A DNA stretch of 64,000 nt from an uncultured Gemmiger sp. (GCA_947629015.1 CANRCB010000001.1:1-64000); one strand, 5' to 3'. Positions 49,768-60,022 are shown, counted from the stretch's first letter. Numbers and translations: made by a program. The notes: generated by a model not told the origin, from the letters alone.

Positions 49768-50280
49768 ATGGCTTTGCGCACCATCGTACAGGACGGTGAC
49801 CCCATCCTCAAAAAGGTCTGCCGCCCGGTCATCAATTTTGACGCCCGCCTTGCCACCCTGCTCGACGATATGAAGGAGACGCTGCTCGCCGCCGACGGCC
49901 TTGGCCTTGCGGGGCCCCAGGTGGGCGTGATGCGCCGCCTGTTCGTCTGCCTTGACACCCGCGATATGCCGGAGGGCGACCTCCCGCCGGATTATGAGTA
50001 CAAATTCATCGAGTTCGTCAACCCCGAGATTTTGGAGCGCAGCGACGAAAAGGTCGAGCTGTACGAGGGCTGCCTTTCCTTCCCGGGGCACAACGGCGCC
50101 ATCGCGCGGGCCAAGCACGTCAAGGCAAAGGCGCAGGACCGCACCGGCCAATGGTTCGAGCTGGAGGCCGACGATATGCTCGCCCGCTGCATCCAGCACG
50201 AGAATGACCACCTCGACGGCATCACCATCATGGATCTTGCCACCCGTTTCTATGAGGACGAGCACCCCGATGAGGACTGA
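49768..50280 (+). CDS. def: Peptide deformylase
   Basis: MALRTIVQDGDPILKKVCRPV; GLAGPQVGV; EGCLSFPG; QHENDHLDG. Confidence 0.95.
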   Translation: MALRTIVQDGDPILKKVCRPVINFDARLATLLDDMKETLLAADGLGLAGPQVGVMRRLFVCLDTRDMPEGDLPPDYEYKFIEFVNPEILERSDEKVELYEGCLSFPGHNGAIARAKHVKAKAQDRTGQWFELEADDMLARCIQHENDHLDGITIMDLATRFYEDEHPDED

Positions 50281-50284
50281 CCCC

Positions 50285-51205
50285 ATGCGCATCCTGTTTA
50301 TGGGTACCCCCGATATCGCCGCCCAAAGCCTTGCCGCGCTGCTGGCGGCCGGGCACGAGGTCTGCGGCGTGTTCACCCGCGCCGACAAGCCGGTGGGCCG
50401 CAAACAGGTGATGACGGCGCCGCCCGTCAAGACGCTGGCGCTTGCGCACGGCATCCCGGTCTTTCAGCCCGCCACCCTGCGCGGCGGCGAGGCCGAGGCC
50501 GCCATCCGCGCGCTGGCGCCGCAGCTCATCGTCGTGGTGGCCTACGGGCGCATCCTGCCCCCGGAGCTTTTGCACATCGCGCCGCTGGGCTGCATCAACC
50601 TGCACGTCTCGCTGCTGCCCCGCTACCGCGGCGCCGCGCCCATCCAGTGGGCCGTCCTCAACGGGGATGAGATGACCGGCGTGACCGTCATGCAGCTGGA
50701 CGAGGGGCTGGATACCGGGCCCATCCTGCTGGTGGAGCCGGTGCCCATCGGCGCCGAGACGACGGCCGGCGAGCTGTTTGCCGAGGCCGCGTCCGTCGGG
50801 GCCAAGACGCTCGTCACGGCGGTGGAAAAGCTCGCCCGCGGGGAGCTTGCCCCCACCCCGCAGGACGATGCCAAGGCCACTTTGGCGCCGCCGCTCACCA
50901 AGGAGATGGCCGCGTTCGATTTTACCTGGCCCGCCGCCCGCATCCATGACTGGGTGCGCGGCATGGATCCGTGGCCCATGGCGTATTTTACGCACGGCGG
51001 GAAAAAAATCAAGGTAAAGGGCGCGCGCACGGCCCAAAACCCGCAGAGCGCGCCCCCCGGTACGGTGCTCGCGCTGGACCCGCTGACCATCGCCTGCGGC
51101 GAGGGGGCCATCGCGCTGCTCACCCTCACGCCCGAGGGCGGCAGGCCGATGCCCGGCACCGCGTGGGCGGCCGGCCGCCGCCTGAAAGCCGGTGATGCGC
51201 TGTGA
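50285..51205 (+). CDS. fmt: Methionyl-tRNA formyltransferase
   Basis: MRILFMGTPDIAAQSLAALLAAGHEVCGVFTRADKPVGR; INLHVSLLPRYRGAAPIQWA. Confidence 0.95.
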   Translation: MRILFMGTPDIAAQSLAALLAAGHEVCGVFTRADKPVGRKQVMTAPPVKTLALAHGIPVFQPATLRGGEAEAAIRALAPQLIVVVAYGRILPPELLHIAPLGCINLHVSLLPRYRGAAPIQWAVLNGDEMTGVTVMQLDEGLDTGPILLVEPVPIGAETTAGELFAEAASVGAKTLVTAVEKLARGELAPTPQDDAKATLAPPLTKEMAAFDFTWPAARIHDWVRGMDPWPMAYFTHGGKKIKVKGARTAQNPQSAPPGTVLALDPLTIACGEGAIALLTLTPEGGRPMPGTAWAAGRRLKAGDAL

Positions 51206-52515
51206 CAGCGCGGTATCTGGCCGTCAAGGCGCTCCTTAGGCAGGAGCAGGACGGCTACGCCGACCTGGTGCTCGACTCCGAGCTGAAAAAATGCGCCCCG
51301 CCGCTTTCCGGGCGGGACGCCGCCTTTGCCGCCGCCGTGTTCTATACGGCCGTCGAGCGGCTGCATCTGCTGGACTGGCAGCTTGCCAAAGCCTGCGCGC
51401 GCCCGCTGCAAAAGCTGGACGCCCCGGTGCGCGCCATCCTGCGCGCCGGCCTTGCGCAGGGGCGGTACATGGGCGTGCCGGCCCCCGCCGCCGTCAGCGA
51501 GAGCGTCAAGCTGGCGCGGGCGTTCGGCAAAACGAGCGCCGCCGCCATGGTCAACGCCGTGCTGCGCAAGGCCCTGGCCATGCCCGCCCCGTGCGAGGCG
51601 GATTTCCCCGACCCGCTCGCCCGCCTCGAGACCTTCTACAGCCTTTCCGGCCCGGTGGCGCGGCTGCTGTGGGAGCAGTACGGCCCCGGGGCGCTTGAGA
51701 TGGCCGCCGCCTTTTACGAAAAGCGCCCCACCGCCGTCCGGGCCAACCCCTTAAAAACGGACGCCGCCGCCCTTACGGCCGCTCTGCAAAGCGAGGGGCA
51801 CACCGTGCAGGGGCCGGGCCCGCTGCCAAACAGCCTGCTCGTCACCTTTTGCGGCAGCCCGGCGGGCAGCCGGGCCTTCCGGCAGGGGCTCTTCCATGTG
51901 CAGGATCTTGCCAGCCAGTACGCGGCGCTGTGCCTTGGCGCCAGGCCGGGGCAGCGCGTGCTGGACCTGTGCGCCGCGCCCGGCGGCAAAACGCTGCTGC
52001 TTGCGCAGCAGATGCAGGATACCGGCACCCTTGTCGCCAACGATGCCGCCGCGCCGCGCGTTGCGCTGCTGCGGCAGGCGCTCGCGCGCGCCGGCGTCCG
52101 CTGCGCCGTGGCTGCCTGCCACGACGCCGCGGCCTGGCAGCCGGAGGGTGCCCCCTTTGACGCGGTGCTGTGCGACGCGCCCTGTTCGGGGCTGGGCGTC
52201 ATCGGCAAAAAGCCGGATATCCGCTACAAGGGGCTGCAAAACAGGGAAGCGCTGTACAATTTACAACAATCCATCCTGCAAAATGCGGCCAAAGCCCTTG
52301 CCCAAAACGGCCGGTTGGTGTATTCTACTTGTACGGTGAACTTTTACGAGGATCAGGCCCAGGTGCAGGCGCTTTTGCAAAGCCGGCCGGAACTCCGCCT
52401 TGTGCCGCCGCCGTTTGCGTTCCCCGGCGCACAGGACACCGGCTTCGGCACGCTGTTTTTGCCCCATAAGACCGGCACCGACGGTTTTTTTGCCGCCGTG
52501 CTGGAAAAACTTTGA
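51202..52515 (+). CDS. rsmB: 16S rRNA m5C methyltransferase RsmB
   Basis: NusB-like N-terminus; VLDLCAAPGGKTLLLA; DAPCSGLGVIGKKPDIRY. Confidence 0.92.
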   Translation: MTARYLAVKALLRQEQDGYADLVLDSELKKCAPPLSGRDAAFAAAVFYTAVERLHLLDWQLAKACARPLQKLDAPVRAILRAGLAQGRYMGVPAPAAVSESVKLARAFGKTSAAAMVNAVLRKALAMPAPCEADFPDPLARLETFYSLSGPVARLLWEQYGPGALEMAAAFYEKRPTAVRANPLKTDAAALTAALQSEGHTVQGPGPLPNSLLVTFCGSPAGSRAFRQGLFHVQDLASQYAALCLGARPGQRVLDLCAAPGGKTLLLAQQMQDTGTLVANDAAAPRVALLRQALARAGVRCAVAACHDAAAWQPEGAPFDAVLCDAPCSGLGVIGKKPDIRYKGLQNREALYNLQQSILQNAAKALAQNGRLVYSTCTVNFYEDQAQVQALLQSRPELRLVPPPFAFPGAQDTGFGTLFLPHKTGTDGFFAAVLEKL

Positions 52516-52532
52516 CGGGAACGAGGTGCCCC

Positions 52533-53591
52533 ATGCCGCAAGCCCGGACACATTGCCTGACCGACCTGCCCCTGCCGCAGCTCACGGAGCTTTTGCAAGG
52601 CATGGGCCAGCCGGCGTTCCGCGCAAAACAGCTCTACCGCTGGGTACACCAAAAGCTCGCCACCGATCTTGCCCAGATGACGGATCTGCCAAGATCCCTG
52701 CTTGAGCGCCTTGGGGCGGAATACACCCTCGCCGTGCCCGCTGTCGTGCGGCGCCAGCAGGCAAAGGACGGCACCGTCAAGTACCTCCTGCGCCTGGGGG
52801 ACGGCAACTGCATCGAGACGGTGCGTATGCACTACCATTACGGGTACAGCGTGTGCGTCTCCACCCAGGTGGGCTGCGCGATGGGCTGCCGCTTCTGCGC
52901 CTCCACCCAGGCCGGCCGCGTGCGGGACCTCACGCCCGGCGAGATCGCCGCCGAGGTCTACACCGTCCAGCGGGAGCTGTGGGCACAGGGGGCGGGGGAG
53001 AGGGTCTCCCATGTGGTGCTCATGGGCATCGGGGAGCCGCTGCACAACTACGCCAACGTCCTTGCCTTCCTGCGCATCCTCACGGGGGCGGAGGGCCTCA
53101 ACATCGGTATGCGCAATGTGAGCCTTTCCACCTGCGGGCTGGTGCCGCAGATCGACCGCCTTGCGGCCGAGGGCTTGCAGCTCACGCTGTCCGTCTCGCT
53201 CCACGCGCCGGACAACGCCACCCGCTCGGCGATGATGCCGGTGAACGATGCCTACCCGCTGGAACAGCTCATCCCCGCGTGCCGGCGCTACCAGGACGCC
53301 ACCGGCCGGCGCATCAGCTTTGAGTACGCGATGGTGCGCGGTGTCAACGACACGCCCGCAATGGCCGAAAAACTGGCCAGACTGGTCAAGGGCATGGGCG
53401 CGCACATCAACCTTATCCCCGTCAACCCCGTGGACGGCAGCCCCTACACGGCCAGCGACGCCGCCAACGTGCGGCGGTTCGCCGCGCGGCTGCAGGCGCT
53501 GGGCCTCAACGCCACGGTGCGCCGCCGCCTTGGCGACGATATCAGCGCCGCCTGCGGCCAGCTCCGGCGCGAGGCGGCCGGCCAGGCATAA
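52533..53591 (+). CDS. rlmN: 23S rRNA/tRNA A2503/A37 methyltransferase RlmN
   Basis: VSTQVGCAMGCRFCASTQAGRVRDLTPGEI; VVLMGIGEPLHNY. Confidence 0.95.
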   Translation: MPQARTHCLTDLPLPQLTELLQGMGQPAFRAKQLYRWVHQKLATDLAQMTDLPRSLLERLGAEYTLAVPAVVRRQQAKDGTVKYLLRLGDGNCIETVRMHYHYGYSVCVSTQVGCAMGCRFCASTQAGRVRDLTPGEIAAEVYTVQRELWAQGAGERVSHVVLMGIGEPLHNYANVLAFLRILTGAEGLNIGMRNVSLSTCGLVPQIDRLAAEGLQLTLSVSLHAPDNATRSAMMPVNDAYPLEQLIPACRRYQDATGRRISFEYAMVRGVNDTPAMAEKLARLVKGMGAHINLIPVNPVDGSPYTASDAANVRRFAARLQALGLNATVRRRLGDDISAACGQLRREAAGQA

Positions 53592-53618
53592 ATCGTACAG
53601 AGAGGAAAGAATGGCCTT

Positions 53619-54362
53619 ATGAAGATCGCAGCCCTTACCGATATCGGCAGCTGCCGGCAGGAAAACCAGGACAATTACTGTGCCCGGCAGTTGCCGGACG
53701 GCGGCGGATGGGGCCTTGTGTGCGACGGCATGGGCGGCGCCAACGGCGGGCGCGCCGCCTCCCGCATCGCCACCGATACCATGCGCGCCTGCTTTGCAAA
53801 GGAACTGCCCCACATGCCCCCCGCCGGGGAGGAGCAGCTGCTCCTGCACGGGTTCGACGCGGCCAACCGCGCCGTGTACGAAAAGGCGACCGCCAACACC
53901 GCCATGCTGGGCATGGGCACCACCGCGGTGTGCGCCTATGTGCGGGGCGGCAAGGCGCACATCGCCCACGCGGGGGATTCCCGCGCGTATCTGTTCAGCG
54001 GCGGCCGCCTGCGCCAGCTCACGCGGGATCATTCTATGGTGCAGCAGCTCGTGGACAGCGGCCAGATCACCCGTGAGCAGGCCGCCCAGCACCCGCAGAA
54101 AAACCTCATCACCCGCGCGCTCGGCGTCGCGGCGAATATCGTGCCGGAATATGACGTGTGCCCCGTGCGCGCGGGCGATGTGCTGCTGCTGTGCACCGAC
54201 GGGCTGACCAATATGCTCCCGGATGAGGAGATCGAGCTGATTTTGAAGGAGACGACCTTTTTCGGCGCCCCGGATCTGCTTTTGCAGCGTGCACTGCACA
54301 GCGGCGGGCAGGACAACATCACCATCCTGCTCATGGGCGTGGAGGCCACGGAGGAACAATGA
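53619..54362 (+). CDS. stp: PP2C-family Ser/Thr phosphatase
   Basis: TDIGSCRQENQDNY; LVCDGMGGANGG; IAHAGDSRAYLF. Confidence 0.93.
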   Translation: MKIAALTDIGSCRQENQDNYCARQLPDGGGWGLVCDGMGGANGGRAASRIATDTMRACFAKELPHMPPAGEEQLLLHGFDAANRAVYEKATANTAMLGMGTTAVCAYVRGGKAHIAHAGDSRAYLFSGGRLRQLTRDHSMVQQLVDSGQITREQAAQHPQKNLITRALGVAANIVPEYDVCPVRAGDVLLLCTDGLTNMLPDEEIELILKETTFFGAPDLLLQRALHSGGQDNITILLMGVEATEEQ

Positions 54363-56350
54363 TGGAAAATCTCATCGGCAAAAAGCTGGACGGGCGCTAC
54401 CTCATCGAGAGCCTGGTGGGCGTGGGCGGCATGGCCAACGTCTACCGCGGGCAGGATGTGCGCACCGGCAACCCCATCGCCGTCAAGGTGCTCAAGGAGG
54501 AATTCCTTGACAATGAAGAGCTTGTCCGCCGCTTCAAGAACGAATCCAAGGCCATCTCCATCCTCGACCACCCCAACATCGTGCGCGTGTACGACGTTTC
54601 CGTCACCGATACGCTGCAATATATCGTGATGGAGTATATCGACGGCATCACCCTCAAGGAATACCTCAAGCAGCGCGGCGGCGTGCTCACCTGGAAGGAA
54701 GTCGTCCATTTTGCCACGCAGGTGCTCAGCGCGCTGGACCACGCCCATTCCAAGGGCATCGTCCACCGTGACGTCAAGCCGCAGAACATCATGCTGCTGG
54801 CCGACGGCTCCATCAAGATGATGGATTTCGGCATCGCGCGCTTTTCCCGCGCGCAGAGCCAGACCGTGTCCGACAAGGCCATCGGTTCGGTGCATTATAT
54901 CAGCCCCGAGCAGGCCCGGGGGGACCATACCGACGCGCGCACCGACCTGTACTCCGTCGGTGTGATGATGTACGAGATGCTCGCCGGCATTTTGCCGTTT
55001 GACGGCACCGGCGCCGTGTCCATCGCCATCAAGCAGATCTCCGATACCGCCAGGCCGCTGGCCGAGGTCGCGCCCAACGTGCCCGAGGGCCTGCGCCAGA
55101 TCGCGGAGAAGGCGATGGAGAAGGACCCCGCCCGGCGCTACCAGTCCGCCCAGGAGATGCTCGAGGCCATCAACGCCTTCAAGCGGGACCCCAACATCCG
55201 CTTTGAGTATGAGTACAACACCCAGTCCAACCCCGATAAGACCATCAACCGCGTGGTCAGCGATGCCCGCGCCGTGCACGCCGGGGGCGCCATCAAGAGC
55301 GCCAAACCCGTCAAAAACAGCAAAAAGGCCAAAAACGGAAACAATACGATGGACGGCAAGCCCCGCAAAAAGAAAAAACGCCGCAAAAAGCGGTACCATT
55401 TCCCCATCTTTTCCATCTTTGCCGGCATGGCGGTGGCGTTTGTCATCGGCGCGGCCATCCTTGTGTACCTCATCTTCTCCAACTCCTCCAACGCCCTGTT
55501 CTCCAACCGGGCCGACGTCGAGGTCATCAACTTTGTCGGCATGACGCAGGACGAGTTCCTCGCCTCGGAATACAGCCAGAAGCTCAACCCCGTGTGGAGC
55601 TATGAGTACGATACCACCGCCAGCTACCCCTCCGGCACCATCTTCCAGCAGACCCCGCGCTCCGGCCGTGTGGTCAAGGAAGGGCAGAAGATCACCTTTC
55701 GCGTCAGCATGGGCACGCAGTGGATCGACATCCCCGACACCCGCTCCTACACCGGCACCGCCGCCAAGGAGCTGCTGACCGATATGGGCCTGATGGTCGT
55801 CACCAACCCCATTGACGACAACACCGTCGCCGCCGGCACCGTCGCCTACACCGACCCCGCCGCCGGCACCACCGTGGCGGGCGGCTCCACCGTGTACCTG
55901 TATGTCAGCCGCGAAAAGATCGACCGCACCCGCACCGTGCCCAGCGTCGTGGGTATGCTGGTCAGCGGCGCCCGCACCGCCATCTCGCGCAACAACCTCA
56001 CCCCGGTGGTGGAGGAGGTGCCCGATGCCTCCCCCGCCGGCACCGTTTTGAGCCAGAGCCCGCAGGGCGGTACGTCGGTCAACATGGGCACCAGCGTGCG
56101 GCTCACCGTCTCCACCGGTGTGCCCGAGATCCCCATCATCGACGACCCGGTCACCGATATGCCGCCCACCGAAGACCCGAACGCCGGCCAGGCCCCCACC
56201 GACCCCGGCGTAGACCCGGCCACCTGTACGCACAACTTTGTGGAGATCGCAAGGTATGAGCCGGGGGTCGGTGTTGATGGCGGTGTCACCTACCAGTGCA
56301 CCATCTGCGGTTATACGTACAGCGAGCACCTGGGTGCGCTGCCCGGGTAA
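54359..56350 (+). CDS. prkC: PASTA-domain Ser/Thr protein kinase
   Basis: GVGGMANVYRGQD; GIVHRDVKPQNIML; TM segment; C-terminal PASTA repeats. Confidence 0.95.
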   Translation: MMENLIGKKLDGRYLIESLVGVGGMANVYRGQDVRTGNPIAVKVLKEEFLDNEELVRRFKNESKAISILDHPNIVRVYDVSVTDTLQYIVMEYIDGITLKEYLKQRGGVLTWKEVVHFATQVLSALDHAHSKGIVHRDVKPQNIMLLADGSIKMMDFGIARFSRAQSQTVSDKAIGSVHYISPEQARGDHTDARTDLYSVGVMMYEMLAGILPFDGTGAVSIAIKQISDTARPLAEVAPNVPEGLRQIAEKAMEKDPARRYQSAQEMLEAINAFKRDPNIRFEYEYNTQSNPDKTINRVVSDARAVHAGGAIKSAKPVKNSKKAKNGNNTMDGKPRKKKKRRKKRYHFPIFSIFAGMAVAFVIGAAILVYLIFSNSSNALFSNRADVEVINFVGMTQDEFLASEYSQKLNPVWSYEYDTTASYPSGTIFQQTPRSGRVVKEGQKITFRVSMGTQWIDIPDTRSYTGTAAKELLTDMGLMVVTNPIDDNTVAAGTVAYTDPAAGTTVAGGSTVYLYVSREKIDRTRTVPSVVGMLVSGARTAISRNNLTPVVEEVPDASPAGTVLSQSPQGGTSVNMGTSVRLTVSTGVPEIPIIDDPVTDMPPTEDPNAGQAPTDPGVDPATCTHNFVEIARYEPGVGVDGGVTYQCTICGYTYSEHLGALPG

Positions 56351-56354
56351 GTAC

Positions 56355-57218
56355 ATGGAAGGCTACATCACAAAAGGCATCGGCGGGTTTTACACCGTCA
56401 AAACGGACGCGGGCGCGGTGGAATGCCGCGCCCGCGGCATCCTGCGCCAGCGCGGGCAGGCCCCGCTGGCGGGGGATCGGGTGCGCCTTTCGGCCGACGG
56501 CGCTGTCATCGAGGAGATCCTGCCCCGCAAAAACAGCTTTGTGCGGCCGCCGGTCGCCAACCTTGACGTGCTGTTCGTCGTCGCCAGCACCACAAGCCCC
56601 GCCCCCAGCACCCTGCTTTTGGACGAGATGCTCGCCGCGGCGGTGTACCAGGGCGTGCAGCCGGTGCTCGTCGTCACCAAAGCGGACCTGGCCGCGGCCG
56701 GCCGCCTGCTGGCCGCGTATGAAAAAAGCACCATCCCCGCCATCGCGGTGGACTATGCCGCCGGCGAAGGGCTGGATGCCGTGCGCGCCCGCATCGCCGG
56801 GAACCTGTGCGCCTTCTGCGGCAACTCCGGGGTGGGAAAATCGACGCTGCTCAACGCGCTGGCGCCCGGCCTTGGCCGCCAGACGGGCGAGATCAGCCAG
56901 AAGCTGGGCCGCGGGCGGCACACCACCCGCGCGGTCGAGATCTTTGAGGTGTGCGGCGGCCGCATCGCCGATACGCCGGGCTTTTCCAGCCTGGACGCCC
57001 AGCGCCTTGTGCGCATCCCCAAGGCGGAGCTTGAGCACGCCTTCCCGGAATTTGCGCCCTATTTCGGGCAGTGCCGGTTCACCGGCTGCTCCCACCGCAG
57101 CGAGAAGGGCTGCGCCGTGCGCGCGGCGCTGGCCGCGGGCGAGATAGGCCAAAGCCGCTACAACAGCTACCTGGCCATGTATGAGCAGGCCGAACAGATC
57201 AAGGAGTGGGAACGTTGA
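56355..57218 (+). CDS. rsgA: Small ribosomal subunit biogenesis GTPase RsgA
   Basis: FCGNSGVGKSTLLNAL; GRHTTRAVEIFE; IADTPGFSSLD; CRFTGCSHRSEKGCAV. Confidence 0.94.
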   Translation: MEGYITKGIGGFYTVKTDAGAVECRARGILRQRGQAPLAGDRVRLSADGAVIEEILPRKNSFVRPPVANLDVLFVVASTTSPAPSTLLLDEMLAAAVYQGVQPVLVVTKADLAAAGRLLAAYEKSTIPAIAVDYAAGEGLDAVRARIAGNLCAFCGNSGVGKSTLLNALAPGLGRQTGEISQKLGRGRHTTRAVEIFEVCGGRIADTPGFSSLDAQRLVRIPKAELEHAFPEFAPYFGQCRFTGCSHRSEKGCAVRAALAAGEIGQSRYNSYLAMYEQAEQIKEWER

Positions 57219-57856
57219 ACACCGCCCCAAAGCGCGCCGTCATCCTTGCCGCCGTGCCGGTGCCCCCGGCGCTGCGGCGCTATCTGCGCCCCGGTGATTT
57301 TGTCGTCGCGTGTGACGCCGGCTGCCGCAACGCGGCGGCGCTTGGCATCACGCCGGACCTCATCATCGGGGATTTTGATTCCATGCCCGCGCCCCGCACC
57401 GATGTGCCCACCCTCACGCTGCCCACCGTCAAGGACGATACCGATACCCACCACGCCGCGCGCTGGCTGCTGGCGCACGGGTATGGCGATATCACGCTGC
57501 TGGGCGCCCTGGGCGGGCCAAGGCTGGATCAGACCTTTGCCTCCGTCGCCACCGGGCTGTACCTTGCGCAAAACGGCGCTGCGGTGCTTCTGGCCGGCCC
57601 AAACACCGAGCTGCGCTACCTTTTGCCGCACCGCCCGCTCACCCTCCGGCAGGACCCCGCCGCCCCCTGGGCGTATTTTTCGCTGTTCCCGCTGGGCGGC
57701 CCGCTCACCGGGGTGGACATCACCGGCGCCAAATACCCGCTGCAAAACGCCACCCTCACGCCGGAATACCCCCTTGGCGTCAGCAATGAATTCCGGGCCG
57801 ATACCGCCGCGCTGCGCTGCACCGGCGGCTGCGGTTTGGCGGCGCTGGTGCGCTGA
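57206..57856 (+). CDS. thiN: Thiamine pyrophosphokinase (start may be TTG 57215)
   Basis: GDFVVACDAGCRNAAALGITPDLIIGDFDS; VKDDTDTHHAARWLLAHGYGDITLLGALGGPRLDQ. Confidence 0.92.
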   Translation: MGTLNTAPKRAVILAAVPVPPALRRYLRPGDFVVACDAGCRNAAALGITPDLIIGDFDSMPAPRTDVPTLTLPTVKDDTDTHHAARWLLAHGYGDITLLGALGGPRLDQTFASVATGLYLAQNGAAVLLAGPNTELRYLLPHRPLTLRQDPAAPWAYFSLFPLGGPLTGVDITGAKYPLQNATLTPEYPLGVSNEFRADTAALRCTGGCGLAALVR

Positions 57857-57926
57857 AGGCCCGGCACACCCGCCCCCATGCCCGGCATAGTATGGCCTGC
57901 ATGAGGAAATGGGGGAGGTGCGTAGC

Positions 57927-57995
57927 ATGCAGATCGTTGTTGTAAAATGCCCGCGCGGCCTGCGCTGGCTGCTCAAGGCCGTTTTCAAAGTATAA
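57927..57995 (+). CDS. spoVM: SpoVM-like 22-aa spore morphogenetic peptide (not in supplied ORF track)
   Basis: MQIVVVKCPRGLRWLLKAVFKV*; GGGAGG RBS upstream; SpoVM-like amphipathic pattern; downstream of thiN as in Bacillus. Confidence 0.8.
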   Translation: MQIVVVKCPRGLRWLLKAVFKV

Positions 57996-58011
57996 GGCAG
58001 TATCCTGTTTG

Positions 58012-58048
58012 GTCCCCCGCGCCGCACATACCGTGCGGCGCGGGGGAC
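58012..58048 (+). terminator. Hairpin after spoVM
   Basis: gtcccccgcgccgcac-atacc-gtgcggcgcgggggac. Confidence 0.6.
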
Positions 58049-58108
58049 AGCCTTTGCCTGCGCCTGTGACGGAAGGATGTGTGATTTGAGACCGCAGGGC
58101 GGGGGGCA

Positions 58109-58359
58109 GAGACTGTCGAAAAAGGGGCATCAAATGCTTTTTGGAGCGCTTGTAGGGGACGGCCTCCGGACGTCCCGCAACTTTTCCGCTGTTGCAACGT
58201 TTACGGGGCGTCGAGGACGCCGAGGGGCAGCGAGGCGTTTCGGAGCGCAAGCTCCGGGCTTCGCACCGGAGCCAAGCGCCCGAAGGGCGGCTCTTGGCGC
58301 GGAGATCGCCGCCCCCTACGATTTGCCATATAATTGCAACCGACTCTTTTAACACACTG
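58109..58359. mobile_element. MITE-like element copy 2 (with ~90 bp extra internal sequence)
   Basis: gagactgtcgaaaaa...ttttaacacactg ends; core aaatgctttttggagcgcttgtaggggacggcctccggacgtcccgcaa...ttgcaacgtttacggggcgtcgaggacgccg shared with 44781-44942. Confidence 0.65.
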
Positions 58360-58456
58360 GCCCCCCGCCGTGCAAAGCGCGGCGGGGGGCAGGTTCTGTT
58401 TGCCGGTACGGTGCGCATATAGTTGCACAGCAAAGCACGGAAAGGGGCAAACGCAC

Positions 58457-60022
58457 ATGGAGTTACAGGTGTTCAAAAACACCGCGGCCGCCTACGGCGG
58501 CCGGTGGGAAACACGGCTGGAACTGCCGGTCGAGACCGAGATCCTCATCCCGGACTATCTGCCGGCGGTGTTCAAGATCGTCAAATGCCTCATCGAGCCG
58601 GTGGTGCTGCACAACAACATCACGGCGGCGCGCTGGCAGGGCGAGGGGTATCTGCGCTGCACCGTCTACTACCAGTCCGAGGAGCCGGGCACCCGCCTGT
58701 GGCGCACCGAGCAGAAATTCCCCTTTGAAAAATCCGCCGAGCTTCCCGGCCCCGATTACGGCACCGGCCCCGCCCAGCTTTGGGGCGAAGTGGAATACTG
58801 CAACTGCCGCGCCGTGAGCGAGCACCGCATCGACGTGCGCGGCGCCTACGCGCTGTGCGTGGGCGCGGTGTCCTTTACCGGCAAGGAGCTGCTCAGCGCC
58901 CTGGCGGGCTGCGGCATCGAGCAGCGCACCGCGCCGCTGGAGGGCCACACCCTTGTGGCCGCCGTGGAAAAGACCTTTACCGCCGAAACATCCTTCCCGC
59001 TGCCCGGCACCGGCGAGACGGTGCTGGATATCGGCGGCCGGTTCCTGCCCGGCGGCACTCTGGTGCTGACCGGCCAGGCCGACTGCCAGGGCACGCTGGA
59101 GCTGCAGGCCGTTCTGCGCCAGCCGGATGCCGCCGCCTTCACCGCGCGCCAGAAGGAGGTGGAGGTGCGCCAGACCCTTGACATCCCCGACGCCGCCGAG
59201 GGCGACCTCTGCGCCTGCTGGGGCGAGGTGCTGGGCTGCACCCTGACCGCCGGCGAGGACGCCGAGGCCGCGCCGCAGCTGACCGTCACCTGGAAGCTGC
59301 ACGCCGAGTGCTGGCGCGCCGCGCAGTATACGGCGGTGGCGGACGCCTACTCCACCCTGTGCCAGACCCAGACCGAATACGACGATACCAAACTGCTGGA
59401 CCGCCTCATCACCGTGGAGCAGACCGTCACCGCCGAGGCCGCCGACGACCTGCCCGACCCCGAAGCCGAGGTGCTGGGCTGCTTTGTCAGCCTGGGCGCG
59501 CCGCAGCTTCTGGCCGAGCCCTCCGCCCCCGCCGGCGCCCCGCAGGTGCGCATCGGCGGCAAGGGCACCGCGCACGTGCTGTGCGCCGACGCCCGCGGCG
59601 AGGCCGTCTGTTACGACAAGGCGTTCACCTGGCAGCTGCCGGACGTTTGGCCCGGCACCCCGGCCGACTACTGCCCGCGCCTGCGGGCGGATACCGTGCG
59701 CGCCATGCCGGCGCGCAGCGGCGCGCTGCTCAAGGTCGAGGCGGAGCTCACCGTCCGGGGGCTGCTGTTTGGCGCCGACACCGCCCGCACCGTCAGCAAG
59801 GTCGAACCCGGCGAGGAACTGCCCGACAAAAAACTCGGCCCCGCGCTGTATATCTACTACGCCGCGGCGGGGGAGCGCGTGTTCGACATCGCCAAGCGCT
59901 ACCATGCCCGCGCCGCCGACCTGGCCGCCGCCAACCGTCTCGCCCCCGCCGAGGGGGAGCCCGCCGCCCCGCAGGAACGGCTCACCGCGGCCGCCTGCCT
60001 GCTCATCCCGGCGGCCCTGTAA
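58457..60022 (+). CDS. SipL/SpoVID-like spore coat protein: DUF3794 (SPOCS) plus C-terminal LysM-like domain
   Basis: MELQVFKNTAAAYGGRWETRLELPVETEILIPDYLPAVFKIVKCLIEPVVL...; C-terminal LYIYYAAAGERVFDIAKRYHARAADLAAANRL; immediately upstream of spoIVA. Confidence 0.82.
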   Translation: MELQVFKNTAAAYGGRWETRLELPVETEILIPDYLPAVFKIVKCLIEPVVLHNNITAARWQGEGYLRCTVYYQSEEPGTRLWRTEQKFPFEKSAELPGPDYGTGPAQLWGEVEYCNCRAVSEHRIDVRGAYALCVGAVSFTGKELLSALAGCGIEQRTAPLEGHTLVAAVEKTFTAETSFPLPGTGETVLDIGGRFLPGGTLVLTGQADCQGTLELQAVLRQPDAAAFTARQKEVEVRQTLDIPDAAEGDLCACWGEVLGCTLTAGEDAEAAPQLTVTWKLHAECWRAAQYTAVADAYSTLCQTQTEYDDTKLLDRLITVEQTVTAEAADDLPDPEAEVLGCFVSLGAPQLLAEPSAPAGAPQVRIGGKGTAHVLCADARGEAVCYDKAFTWQLPDVWPGTPADYCPRLRADTVRAMPARSGALLKVEAELTVRGLLFGADTARTVSKVEPGEELPDKKLGPALYIYYAAAGERVFDIAKRYHARAADLAAANRLAPAEGEPAAPQERLTAAACLLIPAAL

